Of a DNA stretch of 64,000 nt, positions 1 to 7,837 are shown in pieces (position 1 is the first letter of the stretch; the number at the start of each line of letters is the position of its first letter). The stretch spans positions 37,855 to 101,854 of the forward strand of contig JAHJNJ010000041.1 in NCBI GenBank assembly GCA_018820925.1. The letters run 5' to 3'. Under the pieces are notes generated by a model. The model was given only the letters and a program-made list of their open reading frames with translations, was not told where the DNA came from and did not search any database. The position numbers and the translations under genes are program-made. Source of the DNA: Gammaproteobacteria bacterium. Its GTDB lineage: Bacteria; Pseudomonadota; Gammaproteobacteria; Burkholderiales; Gallionellaceae.

Positions 1-1215
1 GCACGGGCTGAATTGACCATTGAGATCACCGGCGCGGGTGAGCATCAGATTCCGATTTCAGTGGTGCGTTTTGCGGGTGAAGAGACGATGGTCGGGCAGG
101 CGATCAGCAGTGTGGTTTCCAACGATCTGATGCGTACCGGGTTGTTCAAACTGATCGACCCGGCGGGCAAGGCGCCACACGAGCCTGGCGATGTGAACTA
201 TGTTGAGTGGCCGGGGGTTGAAGCGCTGCTCATCGGCAAGGTGCGCACGGTGGAGGGCGGGCGCGTGGAAGTCAGGTTCCGGTTGCTGGATATGGTGCGC
301 CAGACCGAGTTGACCGGTTTGGCGGTGACAGCCAAAAGCGAGCAGTTACGCGCCATCGGACATCGTGTCGCCGATCTGGTCTACGAAAAGCTGACGGGCA
401 GTGCCGGGGTTTTCAGCACGCGTATCGCCTATGTGAACCGTGACGGCAAACAATATCGGCTGGTGGTGGCGGATAGCGACGGCTATGGCGAGCAGACCCT
501 GCTGGCGTTGAATCAGCCGATCATGTCGCCGGCATGGTCGCCGGACGGAAAGCAACTCGCCTATGTGAGTTTTGAGAGGGGGCATGCGACGACTTTTGTG
601 CAATCTCTGGCGACGCGTCAGCGCATCGTGCTGGCGGATTTTCCGGGAAGCAACAGCGCGCCGACATGGTCGCCGGACGGCAAGAAGCTGGCGCTGGTGC
701 TGTCGCGCGATGGCAGTTCGAATCTCTATACCGTGAACGGCGATGGCAAAAATCTTCGCCGTATCACCTTTGGCGACAGTATCGACACCGAACCGAATTT
801 TTTGTCCGACGGCAAATCGTTGCTGTTTACCTCGGACCGCGGAGGAAGCGCGCAGATCTATCGTGTTCCGGTTGAAGGGGGTTACGCCGAACGCCTGACT
901 TTCGAGGGCAACAGCAACTTTTCGCCGCGAGTCAGCCCCGATGGAAAATATTTCGTGTTCTCTCATTTTGTCGACGGCGTGTTTTATATCGCAGTGCAGG
1001 ATTTTGAGAACAAACAGATGCAAGTCTTGACCGGTGGCGGATGGGAGAAGAAACCGAGTTTCGCTCCCAATGGAAAGCTGGTCTTGTTCGCAACCGAATC
1101 GCAAGGTCGTGGTATATTGGCGACTGTATCCAGCGATGGCAGGGTGAAGCAAAAGATGGTCGCGCAACGCGGTGATATACGTGAGCCGATCTGGGGTCCT
1201 TTCCTTAAACAGTAA
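1..1215 (+). CDS. tolB: Tol-Pal system protein TolB (5' partial)
   Basis: TolB is the periplasmic beta-propeller protein of the Tol-Pal system; it links the TolQRA motor to the lipoprotein Pal during outer-membrane constriction. The reading frame is open from base 1, and residues just before the conserved TIEITGAGEHQIPISV segment resemble the end of a signal peptide, so the start codon lies upstream of the window. An amino-terminal domain is followed by propeller blades with repeated SPDGK motifs (for example around 535-555, 670-690 and 940-955). pal follows after 14 bases and cpoB after that, the standard order. The identity is secure; only the signal peptide is missing. Confidence 0.96.
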   Translation, partial: ARAELTIEITGAGEHQIPISVVRFAGEETMVGQAISSVVSNDLMRTGLFKLIDPAGKAPHEPGDVNYVEWPGVEALLIGKVRTVEGGRVEVRFRLLDMVRQTELTGLAVTAKSEQLRAIGHRVADLVYEKLTGSAGVFSTRIAYVNRDGKQYRLVVADSDGYGEQTLLALNQPIMSPAWSPDGKQLAYVSFERGHATTFVQSLATRQRIVLADFPGSNSAPTWSPDGKKLALVLSRDGSSNLYTVNGDGKNLRRITFGDSIDTEPNFLSDGKSLLFTSDRGGSAQIYRVPVEGGYAERLTFEGNSNFSPRVSPDGKYFVFSHFVDGVFYIAVQDFENKQMQVLTGGGWEKKPSFAPNGKLVLFATESQGRGILATVSSDGRVKQKMVAQRGDIREPIWGPFLKQ

Positions 1216-1229
1216 AATTGGAGATCACG

Positions 1230-1727
1230 ATGAAGAAAATTTTCTTGAGTATTGTTTTGGTTAATCTTCTCGCTGCTTGTGCGAGCGAGACGCCCAAAGA
1301 AGCTGTCGAAGAGCCCACTCCGGCGGTAACCGAAACTGAAGCAACCGCGCCTGTAGAACCGGCGCAAGCTCCTGTTGAGACAGTCGAAGCGGCTATGCCG
1401 GAAGAACGCAGTGTGTATTTCCCGTTTGATGTGGATGCGGTGCAAGCTGCGGATCGTGCCATCGTTCAAGCCCACGGCGACTATCTGAGCAAGAACGCAG
1501 ACGCCAAGGTGCGCGTGGAAGGCAATGCGGATGAGCGCGGCAGCAGCGAGTACAACCTGGCCCTGGGTCAGCGCCGTGCCAACAACGTGAAAAAATTGCT
1601 GATCCTGTCCGGCGCCCAGGCATCGCAGATCGAGACGATGAGCTTCGGGGAAGAAAAGCCCCGTTGCGCCGAGCATAATGAATCCTGCTGGTCGCAAAAT
1701 CGCCGCGCGGACATCGTTGCCAAGTAG
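1230..1727 (+). CDS. pal: Peptidoglycan-associated lipoprotein Pal
   Basis: Pal is an outer-membrane lipoprotein that binds peptidoglycan and TolB. The 165-residue product starts with a lysine pair and a hydrophobic segment ending in a lipobox (LAAC, lipidated Cys17). A Pro/Glu/Thr-rich tether follows, then a carboxy-terminal OmpA-like domain with the NADERGSSEYNLALGQRRA signature that binds diaminopimelate. I chose the ATG at 1230 because GGAG sits about six bases upstream and the signal peptide starts there; an in-frame ATG at 1218 would add four residues. It is tightly coupled to tolB and cpoB. Confidence 0.96.
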   Translation: MKKIFLSIVLVNLLAACASETPKEAVEEPTPAVTETEATAPVEPAQAPVETVEAAMPEERSVYFPFDVDAVQAADRAIVQAHGDYLSKNADAKVRVEGNADERGSSEYNLALGQRRANNVKKLLILSGAQASQIETMSFGEEKPRCAEHNESCWSQNRRADIVAK

Positions 1728-1738
1728 TCGTATTTCAT

Positions 1739-2494
1739 ATGCGTTTCTGGTTGTTGGCATGTTTGTGCATCACGAGCGGCCCCGCTATGGCGGGGCTGTT
1801 CGCTGATAACGACGCACGCAAGCAAGTGCAACTGCTGGAGGCGCGTATCGTCAAGCTGGAAAAAGCATTGGCTGTATCGGAGGCGGACAAGGAGCAAAGT
1901 ATTCGTTCCACGCTTGATTTGCAGATACAGATGGAGACGTTGAGCGCAGAGTTGCGCAAGTTGCGCGGACAGAATGAGGAGTTCACGCATAGCTTGCAGG
2001 ATGCCGAAAAACGTCAAAAAGATTTCTATATCGATCTGGATACGCGGCTGCGTCGTATCGAAGCGGGCGATGCTGCAGCAAATGCGCCAAATCGTGCCGC
2101 CGGCAAGGATGCCGGTCATGCCGGCGAGAGCCGCGCATTCGAGGCCGCCTATGCCTTGTACAAGGCGGAGAATTATTCGAACGCCGCAGTTGCGTTTCGC
2201 GATTTCCTGAAGAGCTATCCGCAATCCATGCATGAGGCGAATGTCCTGTACTGGATGGGTAACGCGTATTTTCTGCAGCGGGATTGCAAGAACAGCATGA
2301 GCAGCTATGAGGAGATGATCGGGAAATATCAGGATCATCCGCGCGTGCAGGAGGCGATGTTCAATATCGCAGATTGCCAGCTGAGGCTGAACAAGAAAAC
2401 GGCAGCAAAGAAAACCTTGAAACAGCTTATATCCCGGTTTCCCGGGAGCGATGCATCGGAGAAGGCGAAAAAGCGCCTTGCCACCATCAAGTAA
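1739..2494 (+). CDS. cpoB: Cell division coordinator CpoB (YbgF), TPR protein
   Basis: CpoB is a periplasmic protein that coordinates peptidoglycan synthesis with Tol-driven outer-membrane constriction. The 251-residue product has a signal peptide (cleavage probably after AMA, near residue 19), a predicted coiled-coil trimerisation segment rich in Leu, Glu and Lys (about residues 25-105), a linker, and carboxy-terminal TPR repeats (about 130-250) beginning FEAAYALYKAENYSNAA. Length and domain order are usual. The start at 1739 lacks a clear Shine-Dalgarno sequence, so translation may depend on the upstream pal gene 11 bases away. Confidence 0.93.
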   Translation: MRFWLLACLCITSGPAMAGLFADNDARKQVQLLEARIVKLEKALAVSEADKEQSIRSTLDLQIQMETLSAELRKLRGQNEEFTHSLQDAEKRQKDFYIDLDTRLRRIEAGDAAANAPNRAAGKDAGHAGESRAFEAAYALYKAENYSNAAVAFRDFLKSYPQSMHEANVLYWMGNAYFLQRDCKNSMSSYEEMIGKYQDHPRVQEAMFNIADCQLRLNKKTAAKKTLKQLISRFPGSDASEKAKKRLATIK

Positions 2495-2499
2495 GCGGG

Positions 2500-3162
2500 G
2501 TGTCAGTCATATCCTCCGCCAGCGAACCGTTGCGAGTCAGCGAGATATTTTTTTCCCTGCAGGGCGAAACCAGCCGTGTCGGCCTGCCGACCGTGTTCGT
2601 GCGCCTGACGGGTTGTCCTCTGCGCTGCAACTACTGCGATACGACCTACGCTTTCAGCGGCGGGCAAAACATGTCTCTGGAGGCGATTCTGGCCGAGGTG
2701 GCGCGCTACGCACCGCGTTACGTCACCGTTACCGGCGGCGAGCCATTGGCGCAGAAGAACTGCCAGTCTTTGTTGCGCGCGCTGTGCGATGCGGGTTATG
2801 AAGTTTCGCTGGAGACCGGCGGTGCGCTCGATGTGGGGGGCGTGGATGCCAGGGTGATGAAAGTACTGGACATCAAGACGCCCGCCTCGGGTGAAATGGA
2901 AAAAAATCTGTGGAGTAACCTGGAACATCTCAATCCGCAAGACGAAATCAAGTTCGTGCTGTGCGACGAGGCGGATTACCAGTGGGCGAAACAGGTGCTT
3001 GCCGAGCGCAAGTTGGCGCAACGTTGTGAGGTACTGTTCTCGCCGGCGCAAGGGCAGCTTGCCGCCAGGGATGTCGCCGAATGGATATTGCGCGACCGCT
3101 TGCCGGTGCGCTTGCAGGTGCAGTTACACAAGTTATTGTGGGGAAATAAGGCGGGGCATTGA
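2500..3162 (+). CDS. queE: 7-carboxy-7-deazaguanine synthase QueE
   Basis: QueE is a radical SAM enzyme that converts 6-carboxy-tetrahydropterin to 7-carboxy-7-deazaguanine in queuosine and deazapurine biosynthesis. The product (220 residues) has the cluster motif [15 protein letters not shown] (CxxxCxxC) near residue 40, followed by the [11 protein letters not shown]-binding segment. I placed the start at the GTG at 2500 because homology to the family begins there and it follows the cpoB stop by five bases; the frame is open further upstream inside cpoB. The stop overlaps the next gene's leader, so queE and queC are probably translationally coupled. Confidence 0.93.
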   Translation: MSVISSASEPLRVSEIFFSLQGETSRVGLPTVFVRLTGCPLRCNYCDTTYAFSGGQNMSLEAILAEVARYAPRYVTVTGGEPLAQKNCQSLLRALCDAGYEVSLETGGALDVGGVDARVMKVLDIKTPASGEMEKNLWSNLEHLNPQDEIKFVLCDEADYQWAKQVLAERKLAQRCEVLFSPAQGQLAARDVAEWILRDRLPVRLQVQLHKLLWGNKAGH

Positions 3163-3164
3163 TC

Positions 3165-3839
3165 ATGAAGCGAGCGGTAGTGTTACTGTCGGGCGGCCTG
3201 GATTCGGCCACGGTGCTGGCGATGGCGCGTGCACAGGGGTTTGAGTGCTACGCATTGAGCGTGGATTACGGGCAGCGTCATCACGCCGAACTGGCCGCGG
3301 CACAGCGGGTTGCGCAGGCGCTGGGTGCGCGCGAACACCGGGTGGTGAACATCGATCTCACCGGATTTGGCGGTTCGGCACTGACCGATTCCAGTATTGC
3401 CGTACCGGAGCATGCCAGCAGCGGTATCCCGATTACCTACGTTCCGGCACGCAACACCATCATGTTGTCGCTCGCCCTGGCGTGGGCCGAAGTATTGCAT
3501 GCGCAAGACATTTTTTTTGGCGTCAATGCGGTGGATTATTCCGGTTATCCGGATTGCCGGCCCGAATATGTCGCCGCCTTCGAGCGCATGGCAAACCTGG
3601 CGACCCAGGCGGCCGTGGAAGGCAAGCCGCTCACTTTGCATGCGCCGCTGCTGCACTTGAGCAAAGCCGAAATCATTCAACAGGGTATGAAACTGGGGGT
3701 TGATTACGCGCTGACCGTATCCTGCTACCAGGCCGATGAACAAGGCCGCGCCTGCGGTCGTTGCGACTCGTGCCGTTTGCGCCGGGAAGGATTTCAATCA
3801 GCCGGAGTGCCAGATTCCACGCGCTATCGCAGCGAGTAG
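3165..3839 (+). CDS. queC: 7-cyano-7-deazaguanine synthase QueC
   Basis: QueC turns 7-carboxy-7-deazaguanine into preQ0 using ATP and ammonia, the step after QueE. The 224-residue protein opens with the PP-loop motif [10 protein letters not shown] and has the VPARNTI and [16 protein letters not shown] segments of the family. Four zinc-ligand cysteines lie at the carboxy end (VSCY...ACGRCDSC). The ATG at 3165 is three bases after the queE stop; a TTG at 3159 is in frame but less likely. No other queuosine gene is nearby, so the remaining steps must be encoded elsewhere. Confidence 0.95.
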   Translation: MKRAVVLLSGGLDSATVLAMARAQGFECYALSVDYGQRHHAELAAAQRVAQALGAREHRVVNIDLTGFGGSALTDSSIAVPEHASSGIPITYVPARNTIMLSLALAWAEVLHAQDIFFGVNAVDYSGYPDCRPEYVAAFERMANLATQAAVEGKPLTLHAPLLHLSKAEIIQQGMKLGVDYALTVSCYQADEQGRACGRCDSCRLRREGFQSAGVPDSTRYRSE

Positions 3840-3856
3840 ACAATCTGTCCGCTCGT

Positions 3857-3884
3857 TTGACACTCGAGGTCAAACCCGTATAAT
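3857..3884 (+). promoter_or_regulatory. Sigma-70 promoter for the tRNA-Lys/tRNA-Thr unit
   Basis: A perfect -35 hexamer TTGACA (3857-3862) and a perfect -10 hexamer TATAAT (3879-3884) are separated by 16 bases. A GC-rich GCGCGC segment follows the -10 box, typical of stringently controlled stable-RNA promoters. Transcription should start near 3891, just before tRNA-Lys. Confidence 0.85.
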
Positions 3885-3904
3885 GCGCGCTCCCTTTTGG
3901 GAGG

Positions 3905-3980
3905 GGGTCGGTAGCTCAGCCGGTAGAGCAGCGGACTTTTAATCCGTTGGTCCCGAGTTCGAATCTCGGCCGACCCACCA
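3905..3980 (+). tRNA. tRNA-Lys (anticodon UUU)
   Basis: A cloverleaf can be drawn: acceptor stem GGGTCGG pairs with CCGACCC, the D-loop contains AGCTCAGCCGGTAGAGC, the anticodon loop CTTTTAA carries TTT, and the T-loop is TTCGAAT. The 3' CCA is encoded. It lies behind a consensus promoter and 11 bases before tRNA-Thr. Confidence 0.97.
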
Positions 3981-3991
3981 GTTTCAAACCC

Positions 3992-4067
3992 GCCGCTTTA
4001 GCTCAGTTGGTAGAGCAACCGCCTTGTAAGCGGTAGGTCGTCAGTTCGAATCCGACAAGCGGCACCA
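3992..4067 (+). tRNA. tRNA-Thr (anticodon UGU)
   Basis: Acceptor stem GCCGCTT pairs with AAGCGGC, the D-arm contains AGCTCAGTTGGTAGAGC, the anticodon loop CTTGTAA carries TGT, the T-loop is TTCGAAT and CCA is encoded. An integrase gene begins 273 bases downstream, so the 3' end is the expected attachment site of the adjacent element. No convincing full duplicate of the tRNA 3' end was found at the far end. Confidence 0.97.
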
Positions 4068-4181
4068 GTTTCCTGTTTATCCACGTTCAGTCCAATCCAA
4101 ACAAGTCACGAAAAGCCCTGCGCAATAGGCGGTTGTCGCCTATTCGCGTCCAGCCCCGTCTGATGCAATCGCGGTGGTACT

Positions 4182-4326
4182 GGGGGCACAATTTGACCGG
4201 TTATGCCCCCAGCGCGGAATTTATGCCCCCACAGCGGGCAAGGCGCTTGGTTGGCAAGTGGACTGAGGGTTGGAGCAACGGTCTGGCTCCAAGAAATATG
4301 CCCCCAGCTCGCAAATTTATGCCCCC
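4182..4326. repeat. ATGCCCCC-type repeats at the integrase end of the island
   Basis: Four direct copies of ATGCCCCC lie at 4203, 4223, 4298 and 4319, and one inverted relative (GGGGGCAC) at 4182-4189. Three of the direct copies continue as ATGCCCCCAG. The same word occurs inverted at the other end of the element (13026-13045). Tyrosine integrases and their excisionases bind short arm-type repeats near the attachment site, and the position fits that role; binding is inferred. The rest of the 4068-4340 gap holds an 8-bp-stem hairpin (about 4126-4146) and no gene. Confidence 0.6.
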
Positions 4327-4340
4327 AGCGAGGTGATGCG

Positions 4341-5615
4341 ATGAAACTGACCGATACAGCGGTAAGGAAGGCGAAGCCGGAAGACAAACCCTACAAGAAG
4401 GCGGACGGCGGCGGGATGTACCTCGAAGTCATGCCCAACGGCTCGAAGTACTGGCGGCTCAAGTACCGCTTTGCAGGCAAGGAGAAACGGCTTGCCTTGG
4501 GCGTATACCCTGACACCACCCTAGCCGATGCCCGCTCACGCCGCGATACAGCCCGCAAGGTACTGGCGAATGGCAATGACCCCGGCGCGGCGAAGCAAAT
4601 CCAAAAGCGGCAGGCCAAGGTATCGGCAGCAAACTCGTTTGAGGCTATCGCCCGCGAGTTCCATGCACTGAAATCTCCTATCTGGACCCCTCATCACGCA
4701 GCCGACTGGATTGGTACGCTGGAGCGCGAGGTTTTTCCAAAATTCGGAAGCCGCCCGATTGTCGAAGTCGAAGCGCCTGACGTACTCGACATATTGCGTG
4801 CTATCGAGGCAAGGGGAGCGTTTGAGGTGCGCGGCAGGGTGATGCAGCGGGTTCGTGCTGTGTTTGCCTACGCCATTGCCAGTGGGCGCTCACGCCATAA
4901 TCCTGCTGCAGAACTTGGCGGGGCGCTTGCGCCTCGCCCTAAGGTGCAGCACTTCGCAGCGCTGTCGGCTGAAGAAATGCCGGAGTTCTTGCATGCTCTT
5001 GCAAAATATCAGGACCTCGCGAAATCTAGCCCAGTGGTGTTCGCTGCCACCCGCTTGCTGTCATTGACCTTTGTTCGTACAGGGGAGGTGCGCGGCGCGC
5101 GTTGGTCCGAGTTCGACTTGGATGGTGCTCTTTGGGTAATACCTGCAGAGCGCATGAAAGCGCGAGCCCAGCACACCGTTCCGCTATCTGTGCAGGCGGT
5201 CGCGGTTATCAAGGCCCTGAAGCCGCTTACTGGGCATTTGCCGGTGTTGTTCCCCAGTCGCAATGGGGAGGGGAAAGTCATCAGCGAGAACACCGTGCTG
5301 AAAGTGATTGAGAATATTGGCTACAAAGGCCGTATGACCGGACATGGCTTCCGCTCGGTAGCATCAACCTACCTCAATAATCTTGGAACGATTCGTCCGG
5401 ACATGATTGAGGCGCAACTGGCGCATGGCGATAAAGACCGTGTACGTGCCGCATACAATCGGGCAGATTACCTGGACTATCGCAAGGCAATGATGCAATT
5501 CTGGGCGGATACGCTGCACATGATGGAGCATGGCGGCAAGCTACCAAGGTGGGCAGACTATGAGCCAACCGGAGCAAATTATCAGGTGGGACAAGTAATT
5601 GCGCTACGCGCATAG
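4341..5615 (+). CDS. Tyrosine-type site-specific integrase (P4-like)
   Basis: This is the integrase expected to insert and excise the island at the tRNA locus. The 424-residue protein has the amino-terminal arm-binding domain of P4-like integrases (about 1-90, with DGGGMYLEV and KRLALGVYPD), a central core-binding domain (about 100-195) and a carboxy-terminal catalytic domain. Visible catalytic segments are RTGEVRGARW (Arg), HGFRS (His-x-x-Arg) and AAYNRADYL (nucleophilic Tyr). Length is normal and the frame is intact, so it may be active. I chose the ATG at 4341 because the domain starts there and AGGTGA precedes it; the frame is open back to 4203 through the repeat array. Confidence 0.93.
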   Translation: MKLTDTAVRKAKPEDKPYKKADGGGMYLEVMPNGSKYWRLKYRFAGKEKRLALGVYPDTTLADARSRRDTARKVLANGNDPGAAKQIQKRQAKVSAANSFEAIAREFHALKSPIWTPHHAADWIGTLEREVFPKFGSRPIVEVEAPDVLDILRAIEARGAFEVRGRVMQRVRAVFAYAIASGRSRHNPAAELGGALAPRPKVQHFAALSAEEMPEFLHALAKYQDLAKSSPVVFAATRLLSLTFVRTGEVRGARWSEFDLDGALWVIPAERMKARAQHTVPLSVQAVAVIKALKPLTGHLPVLFPSRNGEGKVISENTVLKVIENIGYKGRMTGHGFRSVASTYLNNLGTIRPDMIEAQLAHGDKDRVRAAYNRADYLDYRKAMMQFWADTLHMMEHGGKLPRWADYEPTGANYQVGQVIALRA

Positions 5616-5767
5616 TCCGTTCAGGGGGGCAGAAAAAGTTTAAGCCGGGCTACAAATTTGGCTTGATTCTGAAAATAGTCTCTATTCCGGCGCAAGTCGT
5701 GACAACAAGATTCATTCCCATGCAGGGCCGCACAGGGTGGCCTTGGGCAACCTCAAGAGGTGCAATC

Positions 5768-5983
5768 ATGGTGAATGAAAAGCAAACTACTCCACAACAG
5801 TTCTACCGTCTCCCACACTTAAGGCAGCGTCTTGGTGTATCAGGCTCCAGCATTTGGTCTTGGGTCAAGCAGGGGACATTCCCGAAGCCGATACGACTTT
5901 CAGCAAATTGCACTGCGTGGTGCGCAGCCGATGTTGACCGCTGGGCGGCTGAACGCATAGCAGCTTCGCAGGCAGGAAAGTGA
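5768..5983 (+). CDS. AlpA-family transcriptional regulator / excisionase
   Basis: This 71-residue protein resembles AlpA/phage-type MerR-like regulators, small winged-helix proteins that activate or assist excision in P4-like elements. It has the family pattern of a short leader, then YRLPHLRQRLGVSGSSIWSW (recognition helix), KQGTFPKPIRLS and a final WAADVDRW-like segment (CAADVDRWAAERIA). The ATG at 5768 has AGAGGTG upstream and starts the recognisable domain. It follows the integrase by about 150 bases, the usual arrangement in such islands. Confidence 0.85.
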   Translation: MVNEKQTTPQQFYRLPHLRQRLGVSGSSIWSWVKQGTFPKPIRLSANCTAWCAADVDRWAAERIAASQAGK

Positions 5984-5992
5984 GGCGCGACC

Positions 5993-6331
5993 ATGGAGAA
6001 TAACAGGCAAGAGAAAGCCGCCGAGGGCGTCCAAACCATTCCGGCGGCTGATGAAGTGAAGCGCAGTCATTATGCCATGTTGCTTAAGTGCTTTCCGGGC
6101 AATTCTGCCCGTGCTCAATGTGAGAGGTTGGACCGCGCGCTGCAATTTGCCCCAGTAGACACCCTGCTTGCGCGCAAATGGCTGGACATTCTGATGCCAG
6201 CTGCCCGCATTTTCGAGCTGCGTAAGCTGGGCAGGCGGATAGATACGGTGAAGGTGTTGCGCCCAACTGATGAGGGGAAGCTGCATACCGTCGCCCTCTA
6301 TGTATTGCGGGCTGGTGAGGTGTCCATATGA
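5993..6331 (+). CDS. Helix-turn-helix domain accessory protein
   Basis: The 112-residue protein resembles a winged helix-turn-helix family common beside P4-like integrases. The order Cys-x-Arg-Leu (QCERLDRAL), a segment on shared wording (PVDTLLARKWLDILMPAARI), ELRKLGRRIDTV and a final VALYVL strand match the helix-turn-helix family I know as HTH_39. Its role is not known; a regulatory function within the element is inferred. It starts nine bases after the AlpA-like gene and probably shares its transcript. Confidence 0.6.
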   Translation: MENNRQEKAAEGVQTIPAADEVKRSHYAMLLKCFPGNSARAQCERLDRALQFAPVDTLLARKWLDILMPAARIFELRKLGRRIDTVKVLRPTDEGKLHTVALYVLRAGEVSI

Positions 6332-6393
6332 CCAGTATTCCGTGGTGGAAATTCTTGCAAGTGTCTACTTTGCATTTTACGGGCGGCTGAGCA

Positions 6394-6867
6394 ATGGCAA
6401 AACAGAACAGGTATAAGAACGCGAAGGAGAAACGCGACGGCACCACATTTATATCGGTGCCGCTGTGCGTGCTCAATGGCGCAGCCTATCTCAGCTTGGG
6501 TGCCCATGCGCGGATGTTGCTGTTTGATTTGGCGACACAGTACCGCGGTGATAACAACGGCGACCTGTGCGCACCCTATAGCATGATGAAATTACGTGGG
6601 TGGAAATCCACACACACGCTTCATGAAGCAAAACTTGAATTGATAGCAGCGGGTTTGATTGTCGAAAGTCGGAAAGGAGCTCGTCCTAGTAAGGCAACTT
6701 TATATGCATTGACGTGGTGCGCGCTTGATGAGTGTGGTGGAAAGCTGGACATTAGCTCGCGGTCGTTCCCGCGCGGCCTATACAGGTTAAAAGACCCCCG
6801 GCCCGTGCTAATTGAAGCCAAGGAAAACGCATCGGTTAGTGCAGCCACTGCATCAGGTGCTCGTTAA
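6394..6867 (+). CDS. Hypothetical island protein, winged-helix-like
   Basis: This 157-residue protein resembles small proteins next to integrases in proteobacterial genomic islands. It is basic at the amino end, then has a segment VPLCVLNGAAYLSLGAHARMLL followed by LRGWKSTHTLHEAKLELIAAGLIVES, which looks like a winged helix-turn-helix. No catalytic motif is visible. It could control replication or expression of the element. It follows the previous gene by 62 bases in the same direction. Confidence 0.55.
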   Translation: MAKQNRYKNAKEKRDGTTFISVPLCVLNGAAYLSLGAHARMLLFDLATQYRGDNNGDLCAPYSMMKLRGWKSTHTLHEAKLELIAAGLIVESRKGARPSKATLYALTWCALDECGGKLDISSRSFPRGLYRLKDPRPVLIEAKENASVSAATASGAR

Positions 6868-6971
6868 CTGATGCTCTAGCTGCACTAGTGGGAGAGCGGG
6901 TAAAGCATTGCTGATGCACAGGGAGCATCACTGGCAGTGATATTCAGCTCTGTTCTGATGCACTAGCTGCA
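6868..6971 (+). repeat. CTGATGC-N3-AGCTGCA direct repeats
   Basis: A 17-base pattern CTGATGC-N3-AGCTGCA occurs at 6868-6884 and again at 6955-6971. Between them TGATGC (6912-6917) and its inverse GCATCA (6925-6930) form another dyad. The cluster fills the 153-base gap between two island genes. It could be a regulator-binding array or part of a replication origin; nothing in the sequence decides this. Confidence 0.5.
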
Positions 6972-7020
6972 TACCTTTCTAGAATTACCATCTACAGTAA
7001 CTTGCTGGGGGAGGGGGAGC

Positions 7021-7656
7021 ATGGCTGCGAAGAAGGAATCAGAGACTGAAGCAAATAAGCTCGCAGATATTGCCGGGGGAAAGGTAGGACGCGTTGCCAA
7101 GGTAACACTGATGGCAAGTGCAAATGCAGCGGCTGTCGTTTCTGAGTATGCCGATGTGTTTGGCGAGCAAGATATGGCCGCTTTATCGCATCTGCTACGG
7201 GAGAACATCGGCCAAGTGGTTGGGGGTGATTTGGGGCAGTGTGAGGCTATGCTGCTAGGGCAGGCCCATGCACTTCAATCAATTTTTGTTAACTTGGCTC
7301 GACGGGCGTCCATCCAGCAGCAGCTACCTCAGTATGAAGCGTTCATGCGCCTTGCGCTGAAGGCGCAATACCAATGCCGAGGCACGCTGGAGACGCTGTC
7401 GAAAATCAAAAATCCACCTGTTCTGTTTGCAAAGCAGGCAAACATCAACCAAGGGAATGGCAACCAGCAAGTAAATAATGGGTCAAGCCCTGCGCTTTCG
7501 CGCACGGGGAAAAACGTGAATCAGCAAAACGAACTATTAGAGGTGCAATATGGCGGCGCGTCAGTGGACAGCGGAACAACGGGTGATGCAATCGGAGAAC
7601 ATCCGCCGATGGAGGCCTTGGGAGGGGTCAACAGGCGCGCGGACGCCGGAGGGTAA
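7021..7656 (+). CDS. Hypothetical island protein
   Basis: The 211-residue product has no motif that gives a function. Residues 1-145 look alpha-helical and rich in Ala, Leu and Gln; the rest is low-complexity and Asn/Gln/Gly-rich (around NINQGNGNQQVNNG). The segment IKNPPVLFAKQANI recurs in proteins of betaproteobacterial islands that, as here, precede a small overlapping gene of the next type. A GGGGGAG ribosome-binding site precedes the ATG at 7021. Confidence 0.55.
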   Translation: MAAKKESETEANKLADIAGGKVGRVAKVTLMASANAAAVVSEYADVFGEQDMAALSHLLRENIGQVVGGDLGQCEAMLLGQAHALQSIFVNLARRASIQQQLPQYEAFMRLALKAQYQCRGTLETLSKIKNPPVLFAKQANINQGNGNQQVNNGSSPALSRTGKNVNQQNELLEVQYGGASVDSGTTGDAIGEHPPMEALGGVNRRADAGG

Positions 7657-7759
7657 GGCGGTGGTGTCACAGAATGCCTACAAGGGCGGCCTACGTCCAC
7701 TGCTCAGGTCAATGTCTGCGTTACTGCGTGAGCAGCGTGAACGGCTCCTGCAAGTGTAG
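7550..7759 (+). CDS. Small conserved island protein overlapping the preceding gene
   Basis: A 69-residue basic protein in a frame different from the preceding gene, overlapping it by 107 bases. I keep it because its sequence pattern (WTAEQRVMQSENIRRW, then WEGSTGARTPEGKAVVSQNAYKGG) is one I recognise as conserved beside this type of island gene and is not what a chance shadow frame would give. Function is unknown; the Arg-rich, Trp-containing pattern could bind nucleic acid. The two genes may be translationally coupled. Confidence 0.55.
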   Translation: MAARQWTAEQRVMQSENIRRWRPWEGSTGARTPEGKAVVSQNAYKGGLRPLLRSMSALLREQRERLLQV

Positions 7760-7837
7760 GACGCTTGCATACAGATGCGTACATCGGCTTTCATCCGTAG
7801 TACGATACGCGCGCAAAAACAACCACAAACCGAGCCA

